Assembly (NCBI GenBank): GCA_002702655.1
Contig: PABB01000042.1
Location: 62,001 to 126,000 of the forward strand
DNA: 64,000 bases
DNA from: Planctomycetaceae bacterium
GTDB taxonomy: Bacteria > Planctomycetota > Planctomycetia > Pirellulales > Lacipirellulaceae
Reading direction: 5' to 3'
Position numbers and translations under genes: made by a program. How positions within the stretch are numbered: the stretch's first letter is position 1; each line of letters begins with the position of its first letter. This document shows positions 24,558 to 33,464 of this stretch, one piece after another. The notes below the pieces were generated by a model. It saw only the letters and a list, made by a program, of their open reading frames with translations, ran no database searches and was not told where the DNA came from.

Positions 24558-26867
24558 TCACTGGCTTGATTCCTCGTCGGGCGGCGGTTGCTCAGCCCGT
24601 TGCTGGGCAAGCGTCTGCTGAATCCGCTGGTAGATCAACCCCGCGGCGGGGTTCTCCGGCTGCAGTTGGACCATCCGCTCCAGGGCGGAGATGGCTTCTC
24701 GCCACCGTTCTTGCCGCTCGCAAATCAACGCCAGGGCCATCCAGTTCTGATAGTCGTTCGGGCCCAGTCGGCAGGCCTCGACCAGTTCGCGGCGGGCGTC
24801 GTCCAACTCGCCCAGCAGATACAGCAGCATGCCGCGGCGGTAGTGTGGGCCGGGATCGTTGGGAAGCAGCGTGGCGTCGCGCGCCAGCAAGTCGGCCTCC
24901 TGCTGCCGAAGCTCGCGAGCCTCCTGGGGGTCCTGCTGGTTCACATCGAGCAGCCGCGCCAGCTCGCCCCGCGGACCGGTCAGGTACGGCTCGCGCTCAA
25001 TCGCGTTGCGCAGCGACCGAATCGCGGCCGGCAAGTCGCCCAACCGCGTCGCCAGGCCGGCCAGGCTCAAGTGCGCTGGCGCCCGATCCAGGTGCATTTG
25101 CTGAGCCTCGCGGAACTCGGCGATGGCTTCGTCCAGCGCCGAGCGGAACCCCGAATTGGTCAGCTCATCCGCGGCGTCGATCAACCGATTGGCGGCGGCC
25201 AGACGCACCGACCGGGCGTGGTCGTCCAACAGCGGGGACACTTCTTTGACGAACCTGCCGCGAGTTTGATTCCACGGATTGGCGGCGGCCTGCTGCACCG
25301 GATCGAGCCCGCGCGTGTCGGGGGGCGGCAACGGAATCTGCCGCACGGCCGCCCCGCGGACCATTGGGCTGCGATCGTCGAGCGACTTGTTCAACAGCTT
25401 GAGGTTCTCTGGCCCCGCGTACTGAGCCAGCAACTCGATGGCGGTGGCCCGCACGATCGCCGGCATGTCGCGGTCGTCGATTACGTCGCGCAGCAACCGC
25501 TCGCCCTCGGGGTCGGCGCGGCGGCCGGCGTCGATCGCCGCCGCCCAGCGCGGGTCGTCGGGCCGCTTATCGCCGTACCACTCGCGCACCTGCGCGGCGG
25601 CCCACTCGGCATCTTCTTCCGGCGTGTCGTGACAGCCGTTGCAGGCGTTGGGCGTGCCGATCGCCGCCGAGATATCCGGCCGCGGCACGCGGAAGCTGTG
25701 GTCGCGGCGGAAATCGATGTTCATGTAGGTGCGGCCCGTCATGTGGCAGTTCACGCACAGCGTTTCGGGGGTCCCGTCGACCGAGTTGACGTGCCGATGG
25801 TGGTTGGGCGTGTCGTAGATGCCCGGCTGATGGCACTGCGCACAAAGCCGATTCCCCTCGTACTTCAGCTTCAGCGAGTGCGGATCGTGGCAGTCGCTGC
25901 AGCGGACGTCTTTGTGGTACATCTTGCTCTGCAGAAACGAGCCGTAGACGTACACCTCGTCCAGGATCTGCCCGTCGGCGTGATACAGCCCGGCTTCCAG
26001 CAATTGCGGCTCGAAGTGATCGAAGTAGCTGTCGCCCGCGTGCCAGTCGGGGTGGATCTGCGCGCGGCGGGAATGGCACGGGGCGCACGTGTCGACCTGG
26101 TGGGCGTTGGAGCTGCCCTTGAGCGTGTTGACCAGGCCGTAACCGACGTTGCGGTCCCAGAACAGCCCGCGCGACTCGGCCAGTTGCACGTGCACGCTGC
26201 CCGGGCCGTGGCACATTTCGCAGCTCACGTCGATTTCTTTGTATGTCGAGTGGTACTCGTCTTTCGCGAAATCGTAGTTCTTGTGGTAGTCGGTCGTGTG
26301 GCACTCGGCGCACATCGTGTTCCAGTTCTGCGCCAGCCCGGTCCAATGCAGCGGGTCGCCCGGCTCGATGCGAGCCTCGGGGACGTCGTCGGGCGTGACA
26401 AAGAACCACTGCTGGCGGTCGACGTCCCACGACTCGCGCAGCACCTGGATCCGCCCGTCGGGGAACTCGACCATGTATTGCTGCAGCGGGCGGATGCCGA
26501 ACGTGTATTTGACGTGGTAGTCGTGATACTCGCCGTCGGGTCCTTCGGTGCGGACCATGTACTTCTCACCGTCGCGGTAGAACCGCGTTTCGATGTTGTG
26601 CCGCACGAAAGTCGCGTCGTTGAAGTCGCCCAGCACGGTTTCGTCCGTGGCGGTTTCCATGGCGCGGTCGTGGTCCGACCCCAGCCACTGCTCGTACTCG
26701 ACCTGGTGGCAGGTGATGCACGACTGGCGGCCGACGTAGGTGGCCGACTGCAGCACGCTGGGCGGCTCGGCGGCGTACCAGTCGGCGGCCGCCCAGGCGG
26801 CGAGCAGGCCCAACGCCGCGGCAAGCAGAATCAGCGGGCGGCGAGTAAGCGAACTGAGCAGCGGCAT
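24558..26867 (-). CDS. Octaheme c-type cytochrome with HEAT-like and TPR C-terminus
   Basis: A 769-residue exported protein. A membrane anchor or signal (about 9-30, RPLILLAAALGLLAAWAA) is followed by eight CxxCH heme sites: CITCH, CAECH, CEMCH, CAPCH, CSDCH, CAQCH, CVNCH and CNGCH, all before about residue 420. The rest holds HEAT-like helices (SPMVRGAAVRQI) and TPRs (PAHLSLAGLATRLGDLPAAI, ALERMVQLQPENPA). Multiheme-TPR proteins of this kind are frequent in planctomycetes, and their redox partners are not known. It faces the PVC heme protein gene across a 304-bp divergent gap, suggesting shared respiratory use. The start at 26867 places the hydrophobic segment first. Confidence 0.88.
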   Translation of the reverse strand: MPLLSSLTRRPLILLAAALGLLAAWAAADWYAAEPPSVLQSATYVGRQSCITCHQVEYEQWLGSDHDRAMETATDETVLGDFNDATFVRHNIETRFYRDGEKYMVRTEGPDGEYHDYHVKYTFGIRPLQQYMVEFPDGRIQVLRESWDVDRQQWFFVTPDDVPEARIEPGDPLHWTGLAQNWNTMCAECHTTDYHKNYDFAKDEYHSTYKEIDVSCEMCHGPGSVHVQLAESRGLFWDRNVGYGLVNTLKGSSNAHQVDTCAPCHSRRAQIHPDWHAGDSYFDHFEPQLLEAGLYHADGQILDEVYVYGSFLQSKMYHKDVRCSDCHDPHSLKLKYEGNRLCAQCHQPGIYDTPNHHRHVNSVDGTPETLCVNCHMTGRTYMNIDFRRDHSFRVPRPDISAAIGTPNACNGCHDTPEEDAEWAAAQVREWYGDKRPDDPRWAAAIDAGRRADPEGERLLRDVIDDRDMPAIVRATAIELLAQYAGPENLKLLNKSLDDRSPMVRGAAVRQIPLPPPDTRGLDPVQQAAANPWNQTRGRFVKEVSPLLDDHARSVRLAAANRLIDAADELTNSGFRSALDEAIAEFREAQQMHLDRAPAHLSLAGLATRLGDLPAAIRSLRNAIEREPYLTGPRGELARLLDVNQQDPQEARELRQQEADLLARDATLLPNDPGPHYRRGMLLYLLGELDDARRELVEACRLGPNDYQNWMALALICERQERWREAISALERMVQLQPENPAAGLIYQRIQQTLAQQRAEQPPPDEESSQ

Positions 26868-26976
26868 ATCGACAGCGGGCGATTCGGCAGACGAGCGGGA
26901 GCGACCTACGGCGGGCAATCCACCTATTCTAGTGCAAGCGCCGCCGATCGCTACGCGCGGCCGGCGGATCGCGCGC

Positions 26977-27038
26977 AGTTCGTTTCACATAAGATAGTTC
27001 GTTTCACATAAGATTTAGCCCCGCCGCTTGCGGCGGGG
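26977..27038. repeat. Perfect 19-bp tandem duplication plus GC hairpin in a divergent promoter region
   Basis: AGTTCGTTTCACATAAGAT occurs twice in tandem (26977-26995 and 26996-27014). It is followed by a perfect 9-bp stem, CCCCGCCGC-TT-GCGGCGGGG (27019-27038). A related hairpin core appears near 62877-62892. The region lies between two divergent heme-protein genes. Confidence 0.85.
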
Positions 27039-27137
27039 TCGCGGAGAAAGCTCCGTGGCGAAATGCGGCTTGGTATTGCCAAAGCGCGTCCGCCGGGGCA
27101 GCGCCGCCCTCCGCGTCGCCGCGGGGGCTCTCATGCT

Positions 27138-27165
27138 TTGCCTCGGCGGCGGCCGCGGTTACGAT
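27138..27165 (+). promoter_or_regulatory. Sigma70-type promoter for the PVC heme protein, probably leaderless
   Basis: TTGCCT (27138-27143), a 16-nt spacer and TACGAT (27160-27165). The ATG starts 6 nt after the -10 box. Confidence 0.5.
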
Positions 27166-27171
27166 CGAAGG

Positions 27172-29661
27172 ATGAACTGCACCAAACTCGTCTCAAGACC
27201 CCTCTCCACCCTGGCCATTGCGGCGGCGATTCTCGCGGCGGCGGGCGTGCCTTCCAGTCTTCTGCATGCCGCGACTGGCGATTCACCGCTGCAGGTGCCG
27301 GAGGGGTTCCGCGCGGAGCTGGTTTACCAGCCAGCACTGGCCGACCAGGGTTCGTGGGTGTCGATGACCGTCGACGAGCGCGGCCGCCTGATTGCCAGCG
27401 ATCAGGAAGGAGCGCTGTACCGCCTGACGCCCGCGCCGCTGGGCAAGCCGGCCTCGCAGACCAAAGTGGAAAAGATCCCCCTGGCGGTCGGCATGGCCCA
27501 GGGGCTGCTGGTGCACCAGGGCCATCTGTACGTGATGCTCAACGGCATGCGGGGCGCCATCACGTCGGGCTTGTATCGGCTGACCGACACGGACGACGAC
27601 GACCAATACGACCGCGTCGAGCAACTGCGCGTGTGGCAGGGACTGGGCGAGCATGGGCCGCACGCGGTGATCGCCTCGCCCGACGGGAAGTCGTTGTACG
27701 TTTGCAGCGGGAATCAGACGCGCTTGCCGCTGTTGGACGGCACGCTGGTTCCCAACCACTGGCGCGACGATCGGCTGCTGCCGCCGCTGTTTGCCGTGGA
27801 AATCGCCTCGCAACCGCCGCGCGTGCCGGGCGGCTGGATTGGCCGCATCGATCTGGAAACCGAGGAGCTGCAACTGGTCGCGGTCGGTTTCCGCAACGAG
27901 TACGACATTGCGTTTAACGAAGATGGCGAGCTATTCACCTTCGACGCCGACGCGGAGGGCGACAATGGCATGCCCTGGTACCGGCCGACACGGGTGTGTC
28001 ATGTGCCCAGTGGGGTCGACTTTGGTTGGCGCGACGCTGACGGCAAGTGGGATGAACATGCAATTGATTCGCTTCCCGCGGCCGTGAACGTGGGGCCGGG
28101 CTCGCCCACGGGGATCACGTTTGGCGCCGGGACCAAATTCCCTGCGCCGTACGATCGGGCGATGTTCGCCGGCGATTGGGCGCTCGGGAAGATCTACGCG
28201 ATCCACCTGCGGCCCGAGGGGGCTGGCTACGGCGGCGAGGTCGAAACATTTTCCACCGGCACGCCGCTGGCCGTGACCGATCTGGTCGTGCGGCCGCAGG
28301 ACGGCGCGCTGTACGTGGTCGTTGGCGGTCGCAAGAGTCAGTCGGCGGTTTATCGAATTTGGCATCCCGGCGGCTCGACGGGAAAGCGATACACAGTGGG
28401 CGAGTTGCAGAAGCGTGTTGCGGCCGAGAAAGCCCGTGCCCTGCGCCACGAGTTGGAGGCATTTCACGCCGGGCCCGATCCGGCGGCCGTGGAGAAACTG
28501 TGGCCGCACCTGGCGAGCGAGGACCCCGTTCTGCGCTCCGCGGCCCGGATTGCGCTGGAGCATCAGCCGATCGAAGCCTGGGGCGAGCGGGCGCTGAACG
28601 AGCCGGATCCGCGCTGCCGGATCGCTGCGCTGGCGGCGCTTGCGCGCGTCGGCAGCCCGGCGCTGGCGAAGGTGTGGACTGCGTCGCTGACGCGGCTGCC
28701 GTGGGACGACCTGCCGGTGGCTGATCGGCGCGACGTCGTGCGCACCGCGGCGTTGGGCGTCATGCGACTGGAACCAGCCGCCGCCGTGCGGCAGCAACTG
28801 ATCGCGTGGCTTAACCCCCGTTTCCCCGCCGAGCAGCGGCAACTCAACCAGGAACTTGCCACGCTGCTGACCGAGTTGCAGGCGCCCGACATCTTGCCGC
28901 GGCTGTTGGAGATGCTGGCCTCCTCGACCACCTATGGCGAGGGCGTGGCCGCCGTGCGTCCGCTGAGCGTGATCAGCAGCGGCTGGACGATCGCCCAGCG
29001 GCGCGCCGTGTTGGAGTGGTTCGACAACGCCGCCGGCCAAGCCACCGCCGGGAGCTTTCGCTCGCTGGAAGACATCCGCAAGCGGTTCATCACCACGCTG
29101 ACCGCCGCCGAGCAACGCACCCTGCGGCAGTATCTCGATCGGGCGTTCGTGCCGAGCAGCAGTTTCACGACCGGCGAGCCGCGGCCCTTTGTGCAGGAGT
29201 GGACGGTCGAGGACGCCGTCGCGGCGATCGAAGCGGCTCCGCAGCCTCGCGATCGCGAGAACGGCCGCAAGCTGTTTGGCGCCGCGCAGTGCTTTCAGTG
29301 CCACGCCATCGGCGGCGAAGGCGCAGCGGTCGGGCCGCAACTGGACGGCGCGGCGCAGCGGTTCTCGCTGACCGATTTGATGCGATCGATGATCGAGCCG
29401 AGTTACGCAATCTCCGACCAGTACCAACAGACACTGTTCATGGTCAACGGCATGGCCGTTGTGGGGCGCGTGGGCAATCTCGACGGCGACCAGTTGATGG
29501 TCGCCGCGGATCCGATGAACCCCTACCAATACACGGCGATCCCGCGGGACGAGATCGACGACCAGCGCCCGTCGGAAGTCTCGCCCATGCCCACAGGTCT
29601 GCTGAACACGCTCACCGGCGAGGAAATTGCCGACCTCGTCGAGTTTCTCAAAAGCCCATAA
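27172..29661 (+). CDS. PVC-type heme-binding protein with beta-propeller and c-type cytochrome domain
   Basis: An 829-residue exported protein of the membrane-bound-dehydrogenase type common in planctomycetes. A signal peptide (1-34) is followed by a sugar-dehydrogenase-like beta-propeller (about 40-400; VPEGFRAELVYQP, GVDFGWRDADGKW, PFDRAMF-like PYDRAMFAGDWALGKIY). After it come HEAT-like helices (about 440-640) and a C-terminal cytochrome c domain with one heme site, CFQCH, after GRKLFGAAQ, and a distal methionine candidate in MPTGLLNTLT. Substrate unknown. The ATG at 27172 is 6 nt after a -10 box; an ATG 13 codons upstream is in frame. Confidence 0.87.
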   Translation: MNCTKLVSRPLSTLAIAAAILAAAGVPSSLLHAATGDSPLQVPEGFRAELVYQPALADQGSWVSMTVDERGRLIASDQEGALYRLTPAPLGKPASQTKVEKIPLAVGMAQGLLVHQGHLYVMLNGMRGAITSGLYRLTDTDDDDQYDRVEQLRVWQGLGEHGPHAVIASPDGKSLYVCSGNQTRLPLLDGTLVPNHWRDDRLLPPLFAVEIASQPPRVPGGWIGRIDLETEELQLVAVGFRNEYDIAFNEDGELFTFDADAEGDNGMPWYRPTRVCHVPSGVDFGWRDADGKWDEHAIDSLPAAVNVGPGSPTGITFGAGTKFPAPYDRAMFAGDWALGKIYAIHLRPEGAGYGGEVETFSTGTPLAVTDLVVRPQDGALYVVVGGRKSQSAVYRIWHPGGSTGKRYTVGELQKRVAAEKARALRHELEAFHAGPDPAAVEKLWPHLASEDPVLRSAARIALEHQPIEAWGERALNEPDPRCRIAALAALARVGSPALAKVWTASLTRLPWDDLPVADRRDVVRTAALGVMRLEPAAAVRQQLIAWLNPRFPAEQRQLNQELATLLTELQAPDILPRLLEMLASSTTYGEGVAAVRPLSVISSGWTIAQRRAVLEWFDNAAGQATAGSFRSLEDIRKRFITTLTAAEQRTLRQYLDRAFVPSSSFTTGEPRPFVQEWTVEDAVAAIEAAPQPRDRENGRKLFGAAQCFQCHAIGGEGAAVGPQLDGAAQRFSLTDLMRSMIEPSYAISDQYQQTLFMVNGMAVVGRVGNLDGDQLMVAADPMNPYQYTAIPRDEIDDQRPSEVSPMPTGLLNTLTGEEIADLVEFLKSP

Positions 29662-29663
29662 AG

Positions 29664-29752
29664 CCGCGACCGCTGGTCGCGGAATGCGGCGTGCTCTCTC
29701 CGTCGAAGCCGCCAATTGCCAGCAGACCCGTTTCCGCGACCACCGGTCGCGG
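29664..29752. repeat. Two copies of the CCGCGACC-n3-GGTCGCGG palindrome
   Basis: Perfect 19-bp palindromes at 29664-29682 and 29734-29752, differing only in the loop, with 51 nt between. The first begins 2 nt after the heme-protein stop codon. A third copy is at 4392-4410. Confidence 0.85.
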
Positions 29753-29860
29753 CTTTGCGGGTTCGGGTGGAGAAACGGGCGCCGGCGCGCCGATATTTCA
29801 GCGCGTCTGCCTTGTCGTTTCCGGGCGAGGCGCTGTCTCCTCTTCGCGTGCTAGCAGATC

Positions 29861-30376
29861 ATGCTCGACTACTTGCTGCGGCCGTTGCGACTGTTTGCTC
29901 AATCGCTCATTGGCGACGACTCGCCGCGGCGGGTTGCGTGGGGATTCACCCTGGGGATGCTCGTGGGCATGCTGCCCAAGGGCAATATCCTGGCGATTGT
30001 GCTGGGCATGTTGCTGTTCGGGCTGGCTGTGAACAAGTCAGCCGGGCTGCTGGCTGTGGGACTGTTCAGCTTGCTGGCGCCTTTGTGGGACGGGTTCGCT
30101 CATGCGGTGGGTTCGTCATTGCTGTCGGCGCCGGCGCTGCAGTCGACGTTTGCGGCGATCTATCAGATGCCGCTGGGGCCGCTCACCGGGCTGACCAATA
30201 CGGTGGTCTTGGGACAACTGCTGATCGGGCTGTACCTTCTGTACCCCGCTTATCTGGCCGCTTGGCATGCGGCCGCGAAGATTCGACCGAGGATTGCGAA
30301 ATGGCTGCTGGGTTACCGGGTGATTCGCTGGCTGAAGGGGGCGGAGATCGGGGCCCAACTGGGGCTGCAGGGTTGA
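29861..30376 (+). CDS. DUF2062 membrane protein of the TIGR03546 type
   Basis: A 171-residue integral membrane protein. It has a DUF2062 opening (VAWGFTLGMLVGMLPKGN) and further hydrophobic segments at about 45-62, 65-85 and 110-130 (GLLAVGLFSLLAPLWDG, LGQLLIGLYLLYPAYLA). The family is known to occur directly before TIGR03545 proteins, as here: the next gene overlaps its end. Function unknown; the pair is probably an envelope complex. Confidence 0.85.
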   Translation: MLDYLLRPLRLFAQSLIGDDSPRRVAWGFTLGMLVGMLPKGNILAIVLGMLLFGLAVNKSAGLLAVGLFSLLAPLWDGFAHAVGSSLLSAPALQSTFAAIYQMPLGPLTGLTNTVVLGQLLIGLYLLYPAYLAAWHAAAKIRPRIAKWLLGYRVIRWLKGAEIGAQLGLQG

Positions 30377-32268
30377 ACGACCCAGCCGCGGCCGCGTCCG
30401 CCACGGCCGACGCGGCGACCTCCTCCTCCGCCAAGTCCAAACAAAAGAAGGCCAAGAAGCCGGGTCTGGTGCGCTGGGGGTACGTCGCTCCCCGGCTTGC
30501 GCTGCTGCTGATAGTCGTGGCGACGGTGCGGTTCGGGCTGGACTCGGCTCTACGGTGGGCGATCACTTCCAGCGGCGAAGCGGCCCTGGGTGCGCGGGTC
30601 GAAATCGGCGACCTCGACACGGCTCTGCTGTCCGGCGAGTTGACGCTGCGCGACGTGGCGGCGGCCAACCCGTCGCGGCCGATGCGCAACCTGCTCAGCG
30701 CCCAGGAGGCGAAGCTGGTCATTGACGTCGCGGAACTGACCCGCGGCCGCCTGCTGGTCACCGACGGCCGCGTGGCGGGGATTCGATTCGACGGCGAGCG
30801 GACGACCTCCGGCGCGCTGCCTGACGTGGAACCCGACGAGGCCGAGGCCGGTCCGTCGATGTTCGACCCGCTGGTGCAGGCCGCCGAAGCGCGGGGCGCC
30901 GCGTGGCTCGACAACATGTCGGGTCGCTTGGAGGATGACCTGAAATCCAGTCTGCAGACGCCGCGCGTGGCCAAGGAGCTGGAGGAGCGGTGGCCGAAAC
31001 AGTACGACGAGCTGCGCGCCGCGGTCGACGCGCTGCAGGCGCAGGGCAAGCAAATCGAAACGGCGTTTCGCGAGGCCCGCAAGAACCCGCTGCGGAACCT
31101 TGACAAGCTGCAGCAGCTCGCCGCTGATCTCACGAAAATGCACGCCGATGCCGCCGCGCTGCAAAAGCGGCTGGCCGAGTTGCCGCAGCAGGCCGAGGCG
31201 GATCGCCAGGCCGTCGACGCCGCCCGCCGCCACGACGAGCAGTTCTTGCGCGAGCATCTGAAGGCCGACACCATCAACGGCGCCCAACTCTCCCAGTACC
31301 TGCTGGGCGAGGAAGCGGGCGGCTATCTGGCCGCGACGCTCCGCTGGATTCATCGGGCCCGCGCGCTCGTGCCGAGCAAGAAACCGGATGTCGCGTCGCA
31401 ATCGCGCGGCGTGAACGTGGCGTTCGTCGACCGTCCGCGTCCGCAGGTGCTGGTGCGGCAGGTGGAGTTGCTGGGCCAGGCGCGGCTGCACGGACAGCCG
31501 CTGGAGTTGGCCGGCCTGCTGACCAACTTGACGAACCAGCCCACGCTGCACGAGGAGCCGCTGCAGTTGCAGCTCTCCGGTTCTGGGGCGTTGGCCTGCA
31601 CGTTGGACGTCACCTGTGATCGTCGGGACGAGACGCCGCGCGACTCGCTCCAGTTCGCTTGCCCGCAACTGCCGGTGCCGGGGCGGCAACTCGGCAAAGC
31701 CGACAAGTTGGCCGTGAGCGTGGCGCCCAGCGCGGCCGCGGTGACCGCGCATCTGGAACTGGTCGACGATAACGTCGAGGGCACAATTGTGTTTGCCCAG
31801 CAGGCGACCCAGCTCACCGCGTCGATGGCGGCGCTGGGCGACGCACGCCTCGACGAAGCCCTGAACAAGTCGCTCGCCGCGGTGGATCACTTCGAGGCCA
31901 ACTTGGTGGTTGCCGGCACGATGCAGCGGCCGCAACTGACGCTCACTTCGAACCTGGGGCCTGACCTGGCCGCCGGGTTCAACGGGGCGTTTCGCGGCTA
32001 CTTGAAAGAGAAGGCTGACCGCACGCTCGCCAAGGCGCAAGACAAGGTCGACCAACAGTTGGCCAAGTTGGAGGCCAAGCGGCAGGCGGCGCAGCAGGAA
32101 CTGCTGGCAAAGCTAGGCGAGCATCAGGAGTTGCTCGCTCAAGTCGACGCGCTCACCGGCGGGCAGCCGCCGGCGGGGGCCACGCTGCCGGGGGGCATCG
32201 TCCTGCCGGGGCCGCTGAAGGGCGCGGCCACGAAGATCGGCGGTTTGTCCGAGAAGATCAAGCGGTGA
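30301..32268 (+). CDS. TIGR03545-type envelope protein (AsmA-like)
   Basis: A 655-residue protein. After a low-complexity Ala/Lys-rich cytoplasmic start comes one membrane helix (about 65-85, RLALLLIVVATVRFGLDSAL), then a large extracytoplasmic part. That part begins VEIGDLDTALLSGELTLRDV, like AsmA/DUF748 proteins, and holds a long coiled-coil stretch (about 225-320, e.g. LRNLDKLQQLAADLTKMHAD) and a second near the C-terminus (KLEAKRQAAQQELLAKLGEH). The ATG at 30301 has GAGGA 7 nt upstream and overlaps the TIGR03546 gene by 76 nt; TTG at 30373, overlapping its stop, is the alternative. Possible lipid or envelope transport role is inference. Confidence 0.82.
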   Translation: MAAGLPGDSLAEGGGDRGPTGAAGLNDPAAAASATADAATSSSAKSKQKKAKKPGLVRWGYVAPRLALLLIVVATVRFGLDSALRWAITSSGEAALGARVEIGDLDTALLSGELTLRDVAAANPSRPMRNLLSAQEAKLVIDVAELTRGRLLVTDGRVAGIRFDGERTTSGALPDVEPDEAEAGPSMFDPLVQAAEARGAAWLDNMSGRLEDDLKSSLQTPRVAKELEERWPKQYDELRAAVDALQAQGKQIETAFREARKNPLRNLDKLQQLAADLTKMHADAAALQKRLAELPQQAEADRQAVDAARRHDEQFLREHLKADTINGAQLSQYLLGEEAGGYLAATLRWIHRARALVPSKKPDVASQSRGVNVAFVDRPRPQVLVRQVELLGQARLHGQPLELAGLLTNLTNQPTLHEEPLQLQLSGSGALACTLDVTCDRRDETPRDSLQFACPQLPVPGRQLGKADKLAVSVAPSAAAVTAHLELVDDNVEGTIVFAQQATQLTASMAALGDARLDEALNKSLAAVDHFEANLVVAGTMQRPQLTLTSNLGPDLAAGFNGAFRGYLKEKADRTLAKAQDKVDQQLAKLEAKRQAAQQELLAKLGEHQELLAQVDALTGGQPPAGATLPGGIVLPGPLKGAATKIGGLSEKIKR

Positions 32269-32328
32269 TTGCCGCAGGCGCCCCGCGGTCGGTCCCAGGC
32301 AGGAGAACTGCAAAGTAGTTCTTTTTGC

Positions 32329-32402
32329 GTGCCACTGCTGGCTTGTCCAGCAGTGCGAAGCGGGCGCCAGGCGCCCACTGCTGGTCGAGCCAGCAGTGGC
32401 AC
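32329..32402. repeat. Inverted repeat GTGCCACTGCTGGC...CCAGCAGTGGCAC
   Basis: Arms of 25 bp (32329-32353 and 32378-32402) match at 23 of 25 positions. The centre contains GGGCGCCAGGCGCCC, a palindrome like that in the centre of the repeat at 13766-13835. It lies between the TIGR03545 gene and mch. Confidence 0.87.
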
Positions 32403-32510
32403 ATTCGAATGGCGACGCTCTTCTGGCCCCGCCGCGGCGAGGATAGGCAAGCGTCAGCGGGGCAAGTATCGTGAAGCATTCGCCAGCCGCTTCGCCCTGC
32501 CCTGCTTATC

Positions 32511-33464
32511 GTGAATCTCAACGACCGCGCCGCCGCCGTTGTTCGCCAGTTGGTGGCTGATCCTGCGCGCTACCGCGTGCAAACCACGACGCTGCCTGGC
32601 GGGGCCACAGTGGTCGACTGCGGCGTGAGGTCCCCCGGCGGTTTGGCGGCCGGGGTGCTGCTGGCTCGCGCGTGCTTGGCCGATATGGGGCACGTGGAGC
32701 TTGGGCCGCTTATGCAAGAACACCGCGGCGTCCGACCGGCCGTCGTGGTTCACACCGATCATCCGCGCCTGGCGTGCATGGCCGCCCAGTACGCCGGCTG
32801 GGAGATCAAGGGCGACGACTATTTTGCGATGGGCTCGGGGCCGATGCGCGCCGCCGCGGCGCGGGAGCCATTGTTCGAGCACCTCGGCTATCGCGAGTCG
32901 CCCGACGCCTGCGTCGGCGTGCTGGAAGCGTCCGCGCTGCCCGGCGATGACGTGGCCGCGACGATCGCGGAGAAATGCGGAGTGCCGCCGGCCGCGCTCA
33001 CCCTGCTGGTGGCGTCGACGCGCAGCCTGGCGGGGACCGTGCAGGTGGTCGCGCGCAGCGTCGAGACGGCCATGCACAAATTGCACGAGTTGGGCGCCGA
33101 CCTGACGGCGATCGAGAGCGGCTGGGGTTGCGCCCCATTGCCGCCCCCCGCGGCCGACGATCTGGCGGCGATCGGTCGCACCAACGACGCCATCCTGTAC
33201 GGCGGCAGCGTCACGCTGCACTTGCGTGGCGACGACGACGCGCTGGCCGAACTGGCGGCGGAGTTGCCCAGCAACGCGTCACGCGACTACGGCCGGCCGT
33301 TCGCCGAAGTGCTCGCCGCGCATGGCGGCGACTTTTACCAGGTCGATCCGCTGCTGTTCAGCCCCGCGCAGGTGACGCTGATCAACCTGACCACGGGCCG
33401 CACCTTCCGCGGCGGCGAGTTGAACGCCGAAGTGCTGGCCCGGTCGTTCGGCGAAGCGTCATGA
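32511..33464 (+). CDS. mch: Methenyltetrahydromethanopterin cyclohydrolase
   Basis: Interconverts methenyl- and formyl-H4MPT in the cytoplasm, the step next to FhcD in C1 oxidation. The 317-residue protein starts MNLNDRAAAVVRQL like known bacterial Mch. It carries VVDCGVRSPGGLAAGVLLA, DDYFAMGSGPMRAAAA (active-site loop), IGRTNDAILYGGSVTLHLRG and a C-terminal DPLLFSPAQVTLINLTTGRT. Length is standard (about 315-325). The GTG start at 32511 fits the conserved N-terminus. Its stop overlaps the next ATG (ATGA), indicating translational coupling to an ATP-grasp ligase. Confidence 0.95.
   Translation: MNLNDRAAAVVRQLVADPARYRVQTTTLPGGATVVDCGVRSPGGLAAGVLLARACLADMGHVELGPLMQEHRGVRPAVVVHTDHPRLACMAAQYAGWEIKGDDYFAMGSGPMRAAAAREPLFEHLGYRESPDACVGVLEASALPGDDVAATIAEKCGVPPAALTLLVASTRSLAGTVQVVARSVETAMHKLHELGADLTAIESGWGCAPLPPPAADDLAAIGRTNDAILYGGSVTLHLRGDDDALAELAAELPSNASRDYGRPFAEVLAAHGGDFYQVDPLLFSPAQVTLINLTTGRTFRGGELNAEVLARSFGEAS

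Noticed and set aside
24588-27011. Open frame of 807 residues opposite the octaheme cytochrome gene
   Set aside because: It is antisense to a gene with eight CxxCH motifs and has Val/Ala/Gln-rich shadow composition.
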